This document shows positions 44,598-56,545 of a stretch of 64,000 bases of DNA, one piece after another. The notes below the pieces were generated by a model that worked only from the letters and a program-made list of their open reading frames with translations, made no database searches and had not been told where the DNA came from. The DNA is from Fomitopsis serialis. Its lineage: Eukaryota; Basidiomycota; Agaricomycetes; Polyporales; Fomitopsidaceae. The first letter of the stretch is position 1; the number at the start of each line of letters is the position of its first letter. The translations under genes and the position numbers were made by a program. Location: positions 172,934 to 236,933 of the forward strand of contig NW_025955020.1 in the NCBI RefSeq assembly GCF_022376445.1, given 5' to 3'.

Positions 44598-47247
44598 ATG
44601 GCGAAAAGTCAAGCCAAGTTCTACGCCGTGAAGAAAGGTAGACAAGGCCCTCAGATTTATACGTCCTGGGAAGAGGTAAGAAGGAAACGTACGTTCAACT
44701 TGTCCGGTTTGCATAGCTCAATATTCCCAATGTGCACAGACGAAGGAGAATGTAACTTTACGTCTCCGTGGCAATGGCAAGTCTGGTCTGATGATTTCGG
44801 TTATAAAGGTCTCCAGGTATCCGGGTGCAATCCACAAGAGCTTCAAGAGTCTCTCCCAGGCACAGGCGTGGCTTGGTACTGTCCCCGTCCCGCGGGAAGA
44901 TACGGGTGAGGGTGATTACTCTTCAGCCCTTAGGAAAGGTTTCCATTATGCTCATGCTCGGTTTTAAGGCCAAATCAATAAGGTCACACCACAATTCTTT
45001 CCGGACCATGGTTTCGCCTCGAACAGCAAGACTGCTACAGTCGCTGACATAAATGAGGCCCGGGATGAATCGTCCGCGTCAACTACAGCAGACTTAGAGA
45101 TTACTGTTTCCAAGACCGCGCTTGAGCCTAAGATTGTCCTATCACCCGAGCAGCGAGCAGTACTTGATCTCGTCAAGTCCGGACGGAATGTGTTCTTCAC
45201 CGGTTCCGCCGGTACGTCCAGTACCTGTACACCACCTGTTATTGCACGTCTCACATGACATCCTAAATAGGTACAGGAAAGTCTGTTCTTTTGCGGGAGA
45301 TTATCGAGCATTGCGGCGGTCGTCACTCAAACCCATTAGCCATTACTGCCGCCACAGGAATCGCGTCAGTCAACATCGGCGGTTGCACGTTACATTCGTG
45401 GGCCGGTATAGGACTTGGGAAGGAGAGTCAGGAGCAGATACTCGGAAAGCTCCTAGGTCAAGACAAATACTTGAGGCACAAGGAGCGGTTTATGCCTGAT
45501 GGGCAACAGAGTCAAAACAGAGTCGTCTCAAGGTGGAAACAAGTCAGAACGCTCATCATTGACGAGAGTGAGTACAGATGCCTACCAATCTAATTCTGCG
45601 TCGCTCATAGTCTAGTATGTAGTCTCGATGATAGATGGCGACCTCTTTGACAAGTTGGTGTGTATCATGCATTCATGGCGATGTCAACGTGCATAACGAT
45701 GGCCCCAGGAATTTATCGCCCGCGAATTGCGGAATAATTCTCGTCCCTTTGGCGGGATACAGGTATGCTCGTCGACACAGAGACAAGTATAGTAAACTGC
45801 TAAATTTTTATCAGTTGGTGCTGTCCGGTGACTTTTGCCAGCTCCCACCAGTTCCCGACAGGGATAAACAATCAGCCAAGTTTGCCTTCGACGCCAACTC
45901 ATGGGATGCTTGCGTCGGACGGCCCGTCGTCCTCCACCGCGTCTTCCGACAGAAAGACCAGGGTAAGCGAGATTTTACTTTCTTCCCCAGTTTGGTCGCA
46001 GAGAAATGATGCTTCTCCGTAGCCTTCGTCGACATGTTGAATTCCATGCGATTCGGACACCTTACTCCACAGACGGTCACCGAGTTCAGGAAGCTCTCTC
46101 GCAAGGTTACATACACTGACGGTATCGATCCAACAGACCTGTAAGTAGCGGTTCCGTTCTCGGTTGGGTTCTATCACATCATTGACATTGGACTGCGAGG
46201 TTCCCGACACGAATAGAAGTCGACAACGCCAATAGCGCGCGCCTCGCACAGCTTCCTGACCCACATCCTCACACGTATCTCGCCATTGACAGACCAGGAA
46301 GGGACGAGAGAGGCAATGAGATCCCTTCAGAGAGGGCGAGAACGCTGCTAGATCGGCTGGTCGCGCCGAAGGAGCTTGTACTCAAGGTACTCCCTCGTTA
46401 TAGTCTCAGCTCCACGGGAATCATGACGGCCCTTCTAGATCGGTGCTCAGGTTATGTTGATCAAGGTCAGTTGGCCTCGCAGGTATCCGTATCGAGTGAA
46501 TGCATAATCAGCTTGTCAGAATCTCATTCAAGGCGAGCTGGTAAACGGGTCTGTCGGGCGAGTTGTTGCGTTTAGCACTCCTGGGGACGCCCGCGCCCGA
46601 GGCATGGACATCGCCCGGACGCAGCTCACAGACGGCAGTCGCGAGAAGATACCTGAAGAAGTGCTCGAGATCAAGCACCCGCTTCCGGTCGTCGAGTTCC
46701 CGGGCAAGCGGCGTACGCTTTGCGTCCCTGCGTCCTTTGAGGTCATCAACGCGGAGGGCAGAATAGAGGCCACGCGTGACCAGGTACGACTCCGCAATGT
46801 GCAGTCTGATTGATGAGCACGGGTGATTCATGGCTGTTCATGGGACAGATTCCGCTCATTCTGGCTTGGGCATTGAGCATTCACAAGTCTCAGGGACAAA
46901 CACTACAACGTGTTCGCGTCAACCTCGGGCGTATCTTCGAGAAGGGACAAGGTCCGTCGTGAACTGATTCTTCGATGCTCGCTGAATTGACATCATGTGT
47001 AGCCTACGTCGCACTCTCCAGAGCGACAAGCATGGAGACCCTGGAAGTGCATGGGTTTGAGCCAACTAAGTCAGTCTTTTACGCCGTTCTGTCGTTGTCG
47101 TGCTGGCCAGTAAACTAACGACCTCGCAGGGTCATGGCGCATCCAAGGGTGCTTCAATGGACGAACCAAATGACGGGAGTCAACACAAGTCCACCAGAGG
47201 AGCTTGACGATGACAGAGAGTACTGGGATGAGTTCGGTTACGACTGA
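44598..47247 (+). CDS. PIF1: PIF1-family DNA helicase with N-terminal viroplasmin/RNase H1-type domain
   Basis: ATG at 44598-44600, TGA at 47245-47247. The first exon and the one after 44807 encode [20 protein letters not shown] and [18 protein letters not shown], the hybrid-binding (Cauli_VI/viroplasmin) fold of RNase H1 N-termini. The helicase follows: [21 protein letters not shown], Walker [22 protein letters not shown], Walker B as [18 protein letters not shown] (motif III), [18 protein letters not shown], the PIF1 signature-like [19 protein letters not shown] and [16 protein letters not shown] (motif VI). PIF1 helicases unwind G-quadruplex, R-loop and telomeric DNA with 5'-3' polarity. 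All joins stay in frame. The fused hybrid-binding domain suggests action on RNA-DNA hybrids, which is inference. Confidence 0.95.
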
Positions 47248-47563
47248 GGGCGACAGATGACCGCCACATTGTCTCAAGCATCCCGGATACAAGGGAGTCC
47301 ATGGCACCGGGCCGCAATAAGACCCTGTAGTGTCACCCTCTGAGCTCCCACGGATCGACGACACAGTGAAGACGATGGTTTTTGTTATATCATTGCGCCG
47401 CTAGCTCTTCAAGTCGTCGTCTGTGGGACATCATACATCTTGCTTTACACAATTCAATGAGAAACCGCGGCTCTCCTTCGGCTACGGCGAAATAAAGATA
47501 CAGTTCGTCTATGTCCATGATGAGTGCTCCCGACACCCACTAAAGCCAGATCACGACCTCTTT
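47248..47563. other. Convergent intergenic, PIF1 to ABC transporter
   Basis: 3' flanks of the two genes only. Confidence 0.55.
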
Positions 47564-50500
47564 TCATGACGCGGAAGCGGTCCCTTCCGCCATGGCATAC
47601 AGAGCCTCCTTGTCTCCGCTTTCATCTACTAATGCCTTGAGCAGGCCCTTCGGTTTCTTGAGCAATTCCCAGGACTGCCAAATTCAACCTGAAATTCTCA
47701 TGTTAGACTCACATAGCATAGTAGTAAGCATCGTGTCGACTCACAACACGGCCGGCATCTAAGACCATCTACATAGACGTTGTCAGATATGATGGTCATA
47801 TATTGATACAAAGAAGACATACGATTTTGTCTGCGTCCATGATCGTTTGTAAACGGTGAGCAATCGTGAGCAGTGTGACACCCTTATCCAATTCTCTCCG
47901 TAGAGATTCTTGATTACAGTATCCGTCGCATAATCTAGAACAGACATCAGTGCGCTGTCCTAGTCCCATGAGCATTGAGACGTACCGATCGCAGAAGTTG
48001 CTGCAATAGAGTAAATGAGTGAAGAAACGTCGAGAACAGAAGTGGAACTACGCACCTTCATCAAGGATCAACAGCTTGCTCTGACGTACGATAGCTCTTG
48101 CCAACGCAAGGATCTGTCGTTGACCAACTGATAAATTGCTCCCGCCACTCGAAATCTGACTGTCAAGAGTGATACGTCCTTCATCCATTTCACTCTGTAG
48201 GTTGAAGAGCCCGGCGGCACGTAGGGCTCATTCAGACGGCGTCATCATGCTGGTCAAAGGGGTCGAGGTTTGACGGGCGTGCCACTGAGTAGCTCAGGCT
48301 AGTCGAGCACAACAAGTGAGTTTCGTCCGATCATGCGAGACCAGGACATACACACCACTGAGGAATGATCGTAATGTTTGAACGCAACGCATCGAGATTG
48401 ATCTCATCGGTTGCAAGCCCATCGTAGTAGACTTTGCCTTCCGTGAGGATGCATCGCAATAGCGAGAGTGTCAGTGAGCTCTATGTCTGCGCGTCAGTGT
48501 GGTGCGTTTCTCGGCCAGCGTAGCCCACTAACCTTGCCGCTACCTGTGCGACCCACTACAACCACCATGAGCACTGCACGCATCATACGTTGATGCAACA
48601 CTTACCGATGCCTACACGCTCGCCTGACTTCACTTCGAAAGATAGCTCGTGTAAGACGCGAGGGCCATCCTGCAATCCGTAAGACACTGATCTATTGACA
48701 AGTCATCTAGCTCACCGAAGAATAGCGAGAGGACAGTCTGTCCACCTTCAGTCCACCACTTGCTGGCCAGTATGCAGGGGGAACACCGTCAGCAGTTGGT
48801 TTTGGTTCTTGCTCTATGTGTACATATTGTTCGATGCGCTCCAAACTGGATAATAGTTCAGAGATTAATCGTGCACAGGTCATGAAGAGTTACCTGTTGC
48901 CTGTGGATCATGGACAAGCTCCAGCGAAAGAAATGACGACTTGATGTGCAGGCTCACCTGACACCTCGAATTCGTTGAAGATACGGACCCACCCAATATC
49001 ATACCACTGAATCCAACTGCAACGGTGATCAATAATGATATGTGTCTCCGGAAACACAGGATACCGACCTGCCATGTTCAGTGAGAAACCAGTATTGGAC
49101 GCATTGAAGGTGCTCCCGTACACAAGTAGGCAGCAAGACCTGTGGAGAACAGAGCACCCAAAGCATCTATGCGAATGCAGATCCACCTGACACTGGTTTA
49201 GTCAAATGACGCGATCCTGGAAAAACCCACAGACCGATTGAGATTATAAAATGTACGGGCAGCAATAGTCCATCGGTCGCTACGCGCGTATGACTCCTTC
49301 CGACCCTTCCTGCGCTCCGTACGCCCGAATGGAAGCTACACGCCGTATTAGAACAGAATGGATGACAAATGAAAAGCCGCGTACTCACCAGCGATAGCAG
49401 CACCAAATTGCCCAAGCACGGGAGCTCGTGCATTGCTCATTTCGCGCTTCACCGATAACTGTGCCTTCATGTAGACCTGCCCGAGCCATCCACCGAGGAT
49501 AGCAACAAACGCTCCGGGAAAGAGGAAGATGGGAGACATGATGATAACCGCTTGCAAGTTTGCACAACATTGCCACGGTCAGTTCGACGACCGACCGGAA
49601 GTAGTCAGTGATAGGTCCGTCGCTGCAACCGTCATAAGCCTACACGCCTATGCTTGATGAAGAATATTCAGTACCTGCTGCTATATCTTGCGTTGCACCG
49701 TGTGATAATTCGAGATGTCGGTGTTTGTCAAGCACCTAGGGATTATCTATAAGTCAAAGACGGGATTCGGGTGAGTGACCCTCGCTTACCTCAGAGTCGT
49801 ACCGAGGACAGACTGGATGAGTGATACATGTATGGAGCGCGAGGCTCTCAGTGCGCCGTAGACATAGACGATGTAACCAATGCCGTAGAGGGTTGCCGCA
49901 CAAAGCAGTAGGACACTATAGCCAGTCAAGTAGCTGTTGAGCCCACGATGTTAGCGAACTGGGTCGTATGAGGCAACAGACAAACCACTAACAATGGCAC
50001 ATTGACCTCGGAAGGATCATGTTCCTCGTACTGTTGGGCCCAGTGACCGAGGAACCATATCTGGACAGTGTCACATAGCTGGGACAACACGAGCGTGCCG
50101 ACACAAAGTAGCCAGAACGTGAATTGATGCCCACCGCCAAGACTGGAGAAGAACATTCTCACTGCTCGCCGTTAATGATGCTGCTGTAGGTAGTGATAGG
50201 ATGGAACGCACATGCTGGCCAGCTCACATGCCCGACAGAAACTTCCTCGGAAAGGATGAGTTTTCCGTCCGACTTCTTGGGTTCCTCATTTGGTTGTTGA
50301 TCGTCGACGGTGTGCTCAGCCTTCTCGATCTCCTTGTTCTCCTCTTCGATTTCCTTCGACAGTTCCTTGTCCTTAGCCAACACTTTCGACAACGTACCCT
50401 GACTGGCAATTCGGCCATCCGTACCAAGGGACACGACGAAGTCGGCGATTGGGCTGGCCATTGCCACATTATGCGTCTGAGAGCGTCTTTAGGCAGACTG

Positions 50501-53500
50501 TAGTTGTAGAAGACGACAACACTCACCACCAACAGCACAGTCCGACCACGAACGAGGTCTCCTTTGAAGCATTTGTCCACGATCCACTTGGCTGTATGCA
50601 CGTCGAGAGCGGCCAAGACGTCATCAAGCAGCAGAATCTCTGCAGACGAATACACAGCGCGAGCGAGTGTAATGCGAGCCTAGACAAGGATGAGTCGCGT
50701 ACATTGTTTGATCACAGACCTCATTACCTTTCTGACCACCACTGAACAACAATCTAATTAGCAATGAGGCAAACGCGTTAAGCGAGTAACTTTACCTCAG
50801 TGTCAGCCCCTTCTCGCCAACTTCAGTCTGGTCTCCGGCATCGAAAAGCGTAAGATCTCGTTTCAAGCCGCATTGGTCGATGACTGCCTAGTTGTCAATC
50901 CACCGTCAGAAAGTGAGTCCGAGTGTCTTACCCTTGTTGTAACGTTCCTTGTCATACGGGGCGCCAAACAGAATGTTATCCTGCGAAAATAGTCAACACG
51001 GTGTACCATCTTCTGTGATGAGCTTACTCTAATGGTCTCGTTCTGTACCCATGACTCCTGCGCCGCATACGCAACACCGCCGGTACGAGGCAGATGATAG
51101 TACGAGTCGGGTCCTGATGGGATGTAGTGCATCTCGCCTGTACAAACGTCAATGTCTCTTTGACATCTATGCATCGATCTTGAACTCACCGAGTAGAGCC
51201 ATCAAGAACGAAGTCTTCCCTGAGCCAGTAGGCCCAACAATGAGGTTGAAATGGCCACGTCTGAGCTGTAACTCGTCTTCAATTCGCAGCATGAAATTCC
51301 TTCGCGATCTACCAGGTGTGCCTGGTGATACCGGTGTTGATAGGCCATAATTCTCGTTCGCCCACGTGAACGAAGCATTGCGGATGCCGATGATGTCGCG
51401 AGTGACGAGCGTCTTAGGGATCAGGGCTTCGGCTTCATGCGAATCCGGAGAGAACTCATCGAGCAGCTCGGTCTGAAGAAAGGACACAGGTTTCGTCTAC
51501 GGTGAGGAGGCTATGACGGGACTAGAGAACGCACCTTCTTCAGGAACTCATCTACACGATCGAGAGACACTTTCGCTATTGAACGGAGTTAGCGTGCATA
51601 TGAAGGTACAATTGGTGTTCTTACCTCGAATCATGGCAGGAACCAAGGCGAAGACGCCGCTCAAGGTCTGTCTGAGCATATCGAAGACTGCACGTCCCCG
51701 TGAGCAAAATCGCGCATAGAGTAGTCTCACAGATTTACCTGACATAGTTGAGAACACCGCCGACGCTGTCAGCTCTTTCTTCATGATCAAGGTCTACAAG
51801 TATCATATATCAGTGCGGTTGTCGGGGGGGGGACTGTACTTTACTTACGTATGCGATGAACGTGGCTATCATCGTAATCAAGGGAATGGCATAACTATAT
51901 GCAAGGTCACCTCGCGATCACTAGGAGAGTGCAGAAAGGTGACGTACTTAAGGTTCGCATTGATGAGCCCCAACATCCTATACCTCCACTGGTAGTACAG
52001 CTCGTCCTCACGCTTCTCCGAGAGCTGCTGCACGACACGAGGCTCCCATCCAAACAGCTTGATCATGCGGATGACGTTCATAGCTAATTAATACATGAGA
52101 TTAAAAGGCTCGGAACAAACCTTCGAGGAATAGAACGCTTACATTCAGTGACACTCTGCACGCGGAGATCCGTCTTCTTCATCTTTTCAATCTGGACGTT
52201 CTGGATCTTGCCGGCGACGTAGCCAGGGATCGGGAACAGGAGCACCATCGTCGCCATACCAGCAAATGCACTATGTGAGCATGTCTCAACACTCATGTCC
52301 GGCGCAGACCTTGAGATGTGACTGACCTCCAACCGAGAATAGAATACAAGAACCATATGCAGAGAGCGAGCTGCAAGGGGATCTCAATAACTTTCGTGCG
52401 GTCAGTCAAGCCATTCAATTGCCGCTCTTTTCAAACAGCTTACCGATGAACAAGAAGTCGCGTCCGTTGATAAGGTTGTCCAAGTCTGTTGTGACCAAGT
52501 TGTTAATCTTCCCAACGAGGTTACCGCCCGTCGCTTCTTCGCTCTTCTTCGGTTCCTCCTTCTTACCCTCCCCGATCGGGAGGGCACCTTGGATTTGCTC
52601 TTGCCTTTGTTGTTGGTCGACGTGGAACCAACGCTGATGGTGCTCGCGCGTACCGTCTCGTCTTCGCTGCTCGTCGGACTGTGGTTCTCGCCTTCAGTGG
52701 GGCCCAGCGAATCCACGCCTTCCGTCTCAGCGATAGATCCATTGTCCGGGGTGCCGACAGCAGTAGTGACAGTGCTATTTGCGGGCGAGTCGGCTACCTC
52801 GGCCTTCATCCGGATACGCAGCGAGTGCTCGAAGAGGAGCTGCGTGATGATACTCGTCGTGCGCACGAGCATACGCGTGGTCGTGAAGATGTAAACCTGG
52901 AGGGCGATCGAGCCAACCATTGGGCCGACGAACAGCCACGAGATCCACACCCACGGACGCACGACCGCGCCCTCGCCGTCCGTCTCGAGGTAGTGCAGGA
53001 GGTTCCTGATCCCGAGCGGGCTCGCGAAGGATGTAACCACCTGGATGGTCAGCGTGATCGCAAGCACAATGTACTCCGTGCGAACACGGCCATCAGCCCG
53101 AAGAACATATGCCGCTGCTTCGTCACTTGGAACGGGTCGAGCCGCTTGAAGCTGCGCTTGACGAGATGCTTCGCGCTGTCGTAGTCGGCGAGCGGCGGGA
53201 GCTTCTCGATGGCAGGTGCGGGACCTTGTACGCCTCGAAGACGGTCGGGTCTAGCCACAGGAAAGCATCGTCGAGAGCAGCGACGCCGTTTGCTCGGGAT
53301 CGGCTTCCAGGCATCCTTGGGTCAGCGGGTGTGTACTGCCGAGGGACAAGCAGCGGCACCACTACGCCCGCAACAGTGAGTAGAGCAAACTTTCCCCATA
53401 GGAGTGCGCCTTCCGCTCCGTCTATCGGCTGAAGAGTGTAGGTGGCAAGAGGCCAAACGTCGCGGTAGACGAACACGATCCATGTGAAAGCCAGCACTAG

Positions 53501-54203
53501 GGCCAAGTGATGCGTTGCGAGCTTAGCGGATCTCGCGTTGACTGCGACAGAGAGTATGCCGAGAAGCGACGAGTAGCCCTGAAGGTGTGCGCGTCAGCTA
53601 GAACATATGCACTTTCGCTCGGGGCACTCACATATGTCAAGCAGAGTGCAACGTGCGGCAAGACCTTGGAGTTCAAAGGCGAGGAGACTTGGCGAGAAGT
53701 AAAGACCGCGGTGAGGATGGATAAGGCAAGGAGGGCAAGCGTGCACAGGAGACGCAGAACACGGTAAGCGAATATGACCGGTCCACCGTATTGAGCCATA
53801 TGTTGTGAGACAACGGACAAATGCTGTTGTTCCCCAACAGCATCGTCTACGTTTTCATCCTCTATCTCGTCTGCTGAGTCGTTCTCCGAGGTCGCAAGCC
53901 TCTTGTACAACTTCTTCACGGGTTCCGAGTGCGCGATTAGCTGGAGGAGCAATACGAGCAGCGAGGCTGTCGCCGCATATCCGGGGAAGACGAGGGTGTT
54001 GGCGAAGACCGTTCTGCGCTCGTTGTACATTAGACTTGTCTCGACAACGACGAATATGCCACGTACTTTGCATCCTCTATCTGCAGCACACTCAGGCTTG
54101 CCGAAGTGAATGGCCTACTAAAGCTCGATCCCTGTTCCAGGTAGAGCTGAGACGAGTCCCAAGTCGACTGCCAGAGGCTGGCCAGATATCTCTGGCTTTC
54201 CAT
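47564..54203 (-). CDS. ABCC (MRP-type) full ABC transporter, frame broken several times
   Basis: ATG at 54201-54203 (exon [11 protein letters not shown], then a 53-nt intron at about 54013-54065), TGA at 47564-47566. Order: N-terminal extra membrane domain, TMD1 ([20 protein letters not shown]), NBD1 with Walker A GPTGSGKT (51211-51239), signature FSGGQKAR and Walker [13 protein letters not shown], an acidic linker, TMD2 ([16 protein letters not shown]), and NBD2 with GRTGSGK (about 48550), signature LSVGQRQ, Walker B LLILDEA and the switch His in IAHRL. Such pumps export glutathione or other conjugates across plasma or vacuolar membranes. The frame is lost by one base near 53211, 53082, 52587, 47907 and 47681 (one base short each) and near 49554 (one base extra). 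So it is either a decaying gene or badly polished sequence. Many introns of about 50-60 nt. Confidence 0.9.
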
Positions 54204-54805
54204 TGCCGCCTACGAGAGGACTGAAGCTCAGGGTATGGAACGGCCTTGCGTGTGCGCCTGGCCCTGAGTGGGGTACATGAACGGGCGCTTCGAGTCAACG
54301 GCAGCGGCAGCGGCGGGCAAGCGGCGGACCTGATTTGACAATTGAGAAAATCATTACCCTGGCAGTTGCACGCGGTTCGTTATCGCCGCTCTGAGATCCG
54401 CGGGCATTATGGTTGTGATGCCGGGTGTCTTCTGCAATGAGATGGTGGGGTTCCCTACGCAAATTAAAATATATTCGAAGGAGTATTGGGTGCAAGAGTA
54501 CGCTGCAGTACTGAGAAGCCGGCTCCTGGGCCTCGATGGCAGGTAGTTTGGATGCAGTGTGCCCGATCTTATCGGAGAACTGCTCAGATCCTTTGTCCCG
54601 ATCTCATCATGTGCCTTGCCGCCCTCGGGAGCAACTCCGATTGAGATCGGGCAGGGATCGGGAGTCGCACTGTCGCACGCGTCGTTTCCTCACTCGGCTC
54701 ACTGTGACCCAGTCGAAACGCAGTGTATACAAGACACCGTTTCATACGTCCAAGTAGGTCAATGCCGCGTTACCACAGGTGTGCAACCTCTGACCCCGCC
54801 TGCTT
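54204..54805. other. Divergent intergenic, ABC transporter / F-box gene 1
   Basis: Shared promoter region of two divergent genes. No third gene is supported. Confidence 0.55.
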
Positions 54806-56140
54806 ATGCATAGCATGCTTCCCGGGCTACCGGTAGAATTGCACGAACGCATACTCGAACACCTCCAGGACGAGCGGCGAACCCTACGGATGTGTAGCTT
54901 GACTTGCCGTGCATGGGTTTTCTTCGCACAACGCCACCTTTTCCGCAAGGTCCGCATCGAGAGGCGTCCTGACTCCTCCGCATTCTTAGCGGTTTTGCAA
55001 GCATCGACCACCGGAATCGCAGACCATGTCCGCGAGCTCAACTTGCTGGGCGTTCTCTTCACTACCAACGGTCTTCCCCCTCCCGAATTGCAACATATCA
55101 TCCGCCTCCTCGTGAATCTTGAGACCCTATCTATCGAAGCCGTCGATTGGCCTCGCGCGATGGACATCATGGAGTATTCACGTATCGCGTCGCATTCCCT
55201 CAGCGACGCGGTTGCTTTCCTATTTCCAGCGCCGACTCTCAAAGCCCTACGACTATGGAATGTTCACTTCGAATCAGCCAATGATCTACTTCATCTGCTC
55301 GTCGCCTTTCCTTCCCTGTCCAGTGTCCGACTGGTGAACGTGAGCTTGAACAACGTCCCGGAGAGGCTTGCTCAGAGTGATGGTGATGCACATCGCCTTC
55401 GTATCGAAGGTTTGTATGTAGAAAATTACACGACCGACGGCATACTGGTGCTGTTCGTGGATAGGCTGTTGAAGCCTCCCTTCGAGACGCATCTCCGGAG
55501 GATCGATGGGACATCGACTACCGCGTGGGTCCGTATGATGCCGGCGCGCCTGTTCTGCTAGAGGCGGTGCGTGTCTCAGTAGGCTCCTTGGAGTCATGCG
55601 ACGTCAAGTTCGACGATGACAGTAAGTCGGCTGCTCAATATGTCTGCTCGTGTGGCTCTGACACTAGTTTTTGTAGCTTGGCTGCGGGATCTAGATATAT
55701 CGAGACACCGCAAGCTGGCCAGCCTTGTCCTCGGCCTGCGTTGTACTGACGGGCTCTTCGGCGCGACACTCGTCGACAAGTACACCAACTTGCCAGAATT
55801 TCTGACTACGCTCAACGCCCCTTACCTGCGCCGTCTGCAACTGTCTTTCACGCTCCTGAGCACGCGGCCTTCTTGGAACCATCTTCCTTGGCAGCGCATC
55901 GATGACGCCCTTGTCTCATTGCATAAGAAATACCCGTCCCTCGCGCTCAAATTCCGGGTTACTATCTTGATGCAGCCATGCGAACGAGGCGGTGTCATCC
56001 CGTTGTTCGTTGGACGGTTCCCGGCTACAGTAGCCAACTCAGTTCCAGTGAGCGTGGATGTCTGTCCGATCGATTGGGATAATAGCACTGGGCATCTAAC
56101 GTATGTAGAGCAACCTATGTGGTCCGAACCGCTGCAGTAA
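54806..56140 (+). CDS. F-box/LRR-like protein 1, frame broken once
   Basis: ATG at 54806. The N-terminal F-box reads LPVELHERILEHLQDERRTL with CSLTCRAW, then leucine-rich segments (HHIIRLLVNLETLSIEA-like runs, LKALRLWNVHF, FPSLSSVRLVNVSL) typical of basidiomycete F-box proteins. Without correction it stops at 55561 after about 250 codons. One base is missing near 55507 (GATGGGAC where the protein pattern IDWDI needs an extra T). Past it the frame continues through VLLEAVRVSVGSLE, an intron at 55622-55675, and DLDISRHRKLASLVLGL to a stop at 56138-56140. The second half aligns with F-box gene 2 (DLDLSRHQQLTTFTLAL), supporting one gene. Target unknown. Confidence 0.75.
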
Positions 56141-56545
56141 CTACCTTTGTGGTATAACTTCGAGTCACCAACTGCGACAGAAGTCGTAGTGTGCTACGAA
56201 TGGTAATAGTAGTACTTATGTTGATGTCGAAGTGCTTATGCATTGCAATTATGTCAACAACTTGCACCTATGTACTACGGAGCAATTGCCATTCACGTGG
56301 ATTGAGCGAGATCTGTATGGGAGGCCGGCTCCATCGCAGCGTCGCTGTTTAGCTGAGGATGGCCCTAGTACCTACGTTCAAACGTTCAAGTTGTACCGGT
56401 ACCTGCTCGACGTTTAACGTTTAGATTCAACGCTTTATAGCGGAGTCGATCGACGGTCCCGCGCGCTGCGATATACATATCGGGCCGAGATCTCGGCCAT
56501 CTTAGCACTCGACGAGCCCTCCCAAACTTAGACTTGACCTCGACT
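56141..56545. other. Intergenic, F-box 1 to F-box 2
   Basis: Contains a perfect palindrome GGCCGAGATCTCGGCC near 56481-56496, very like the end of the MITE at 21245. No gene seen. Confidence 0.6.
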
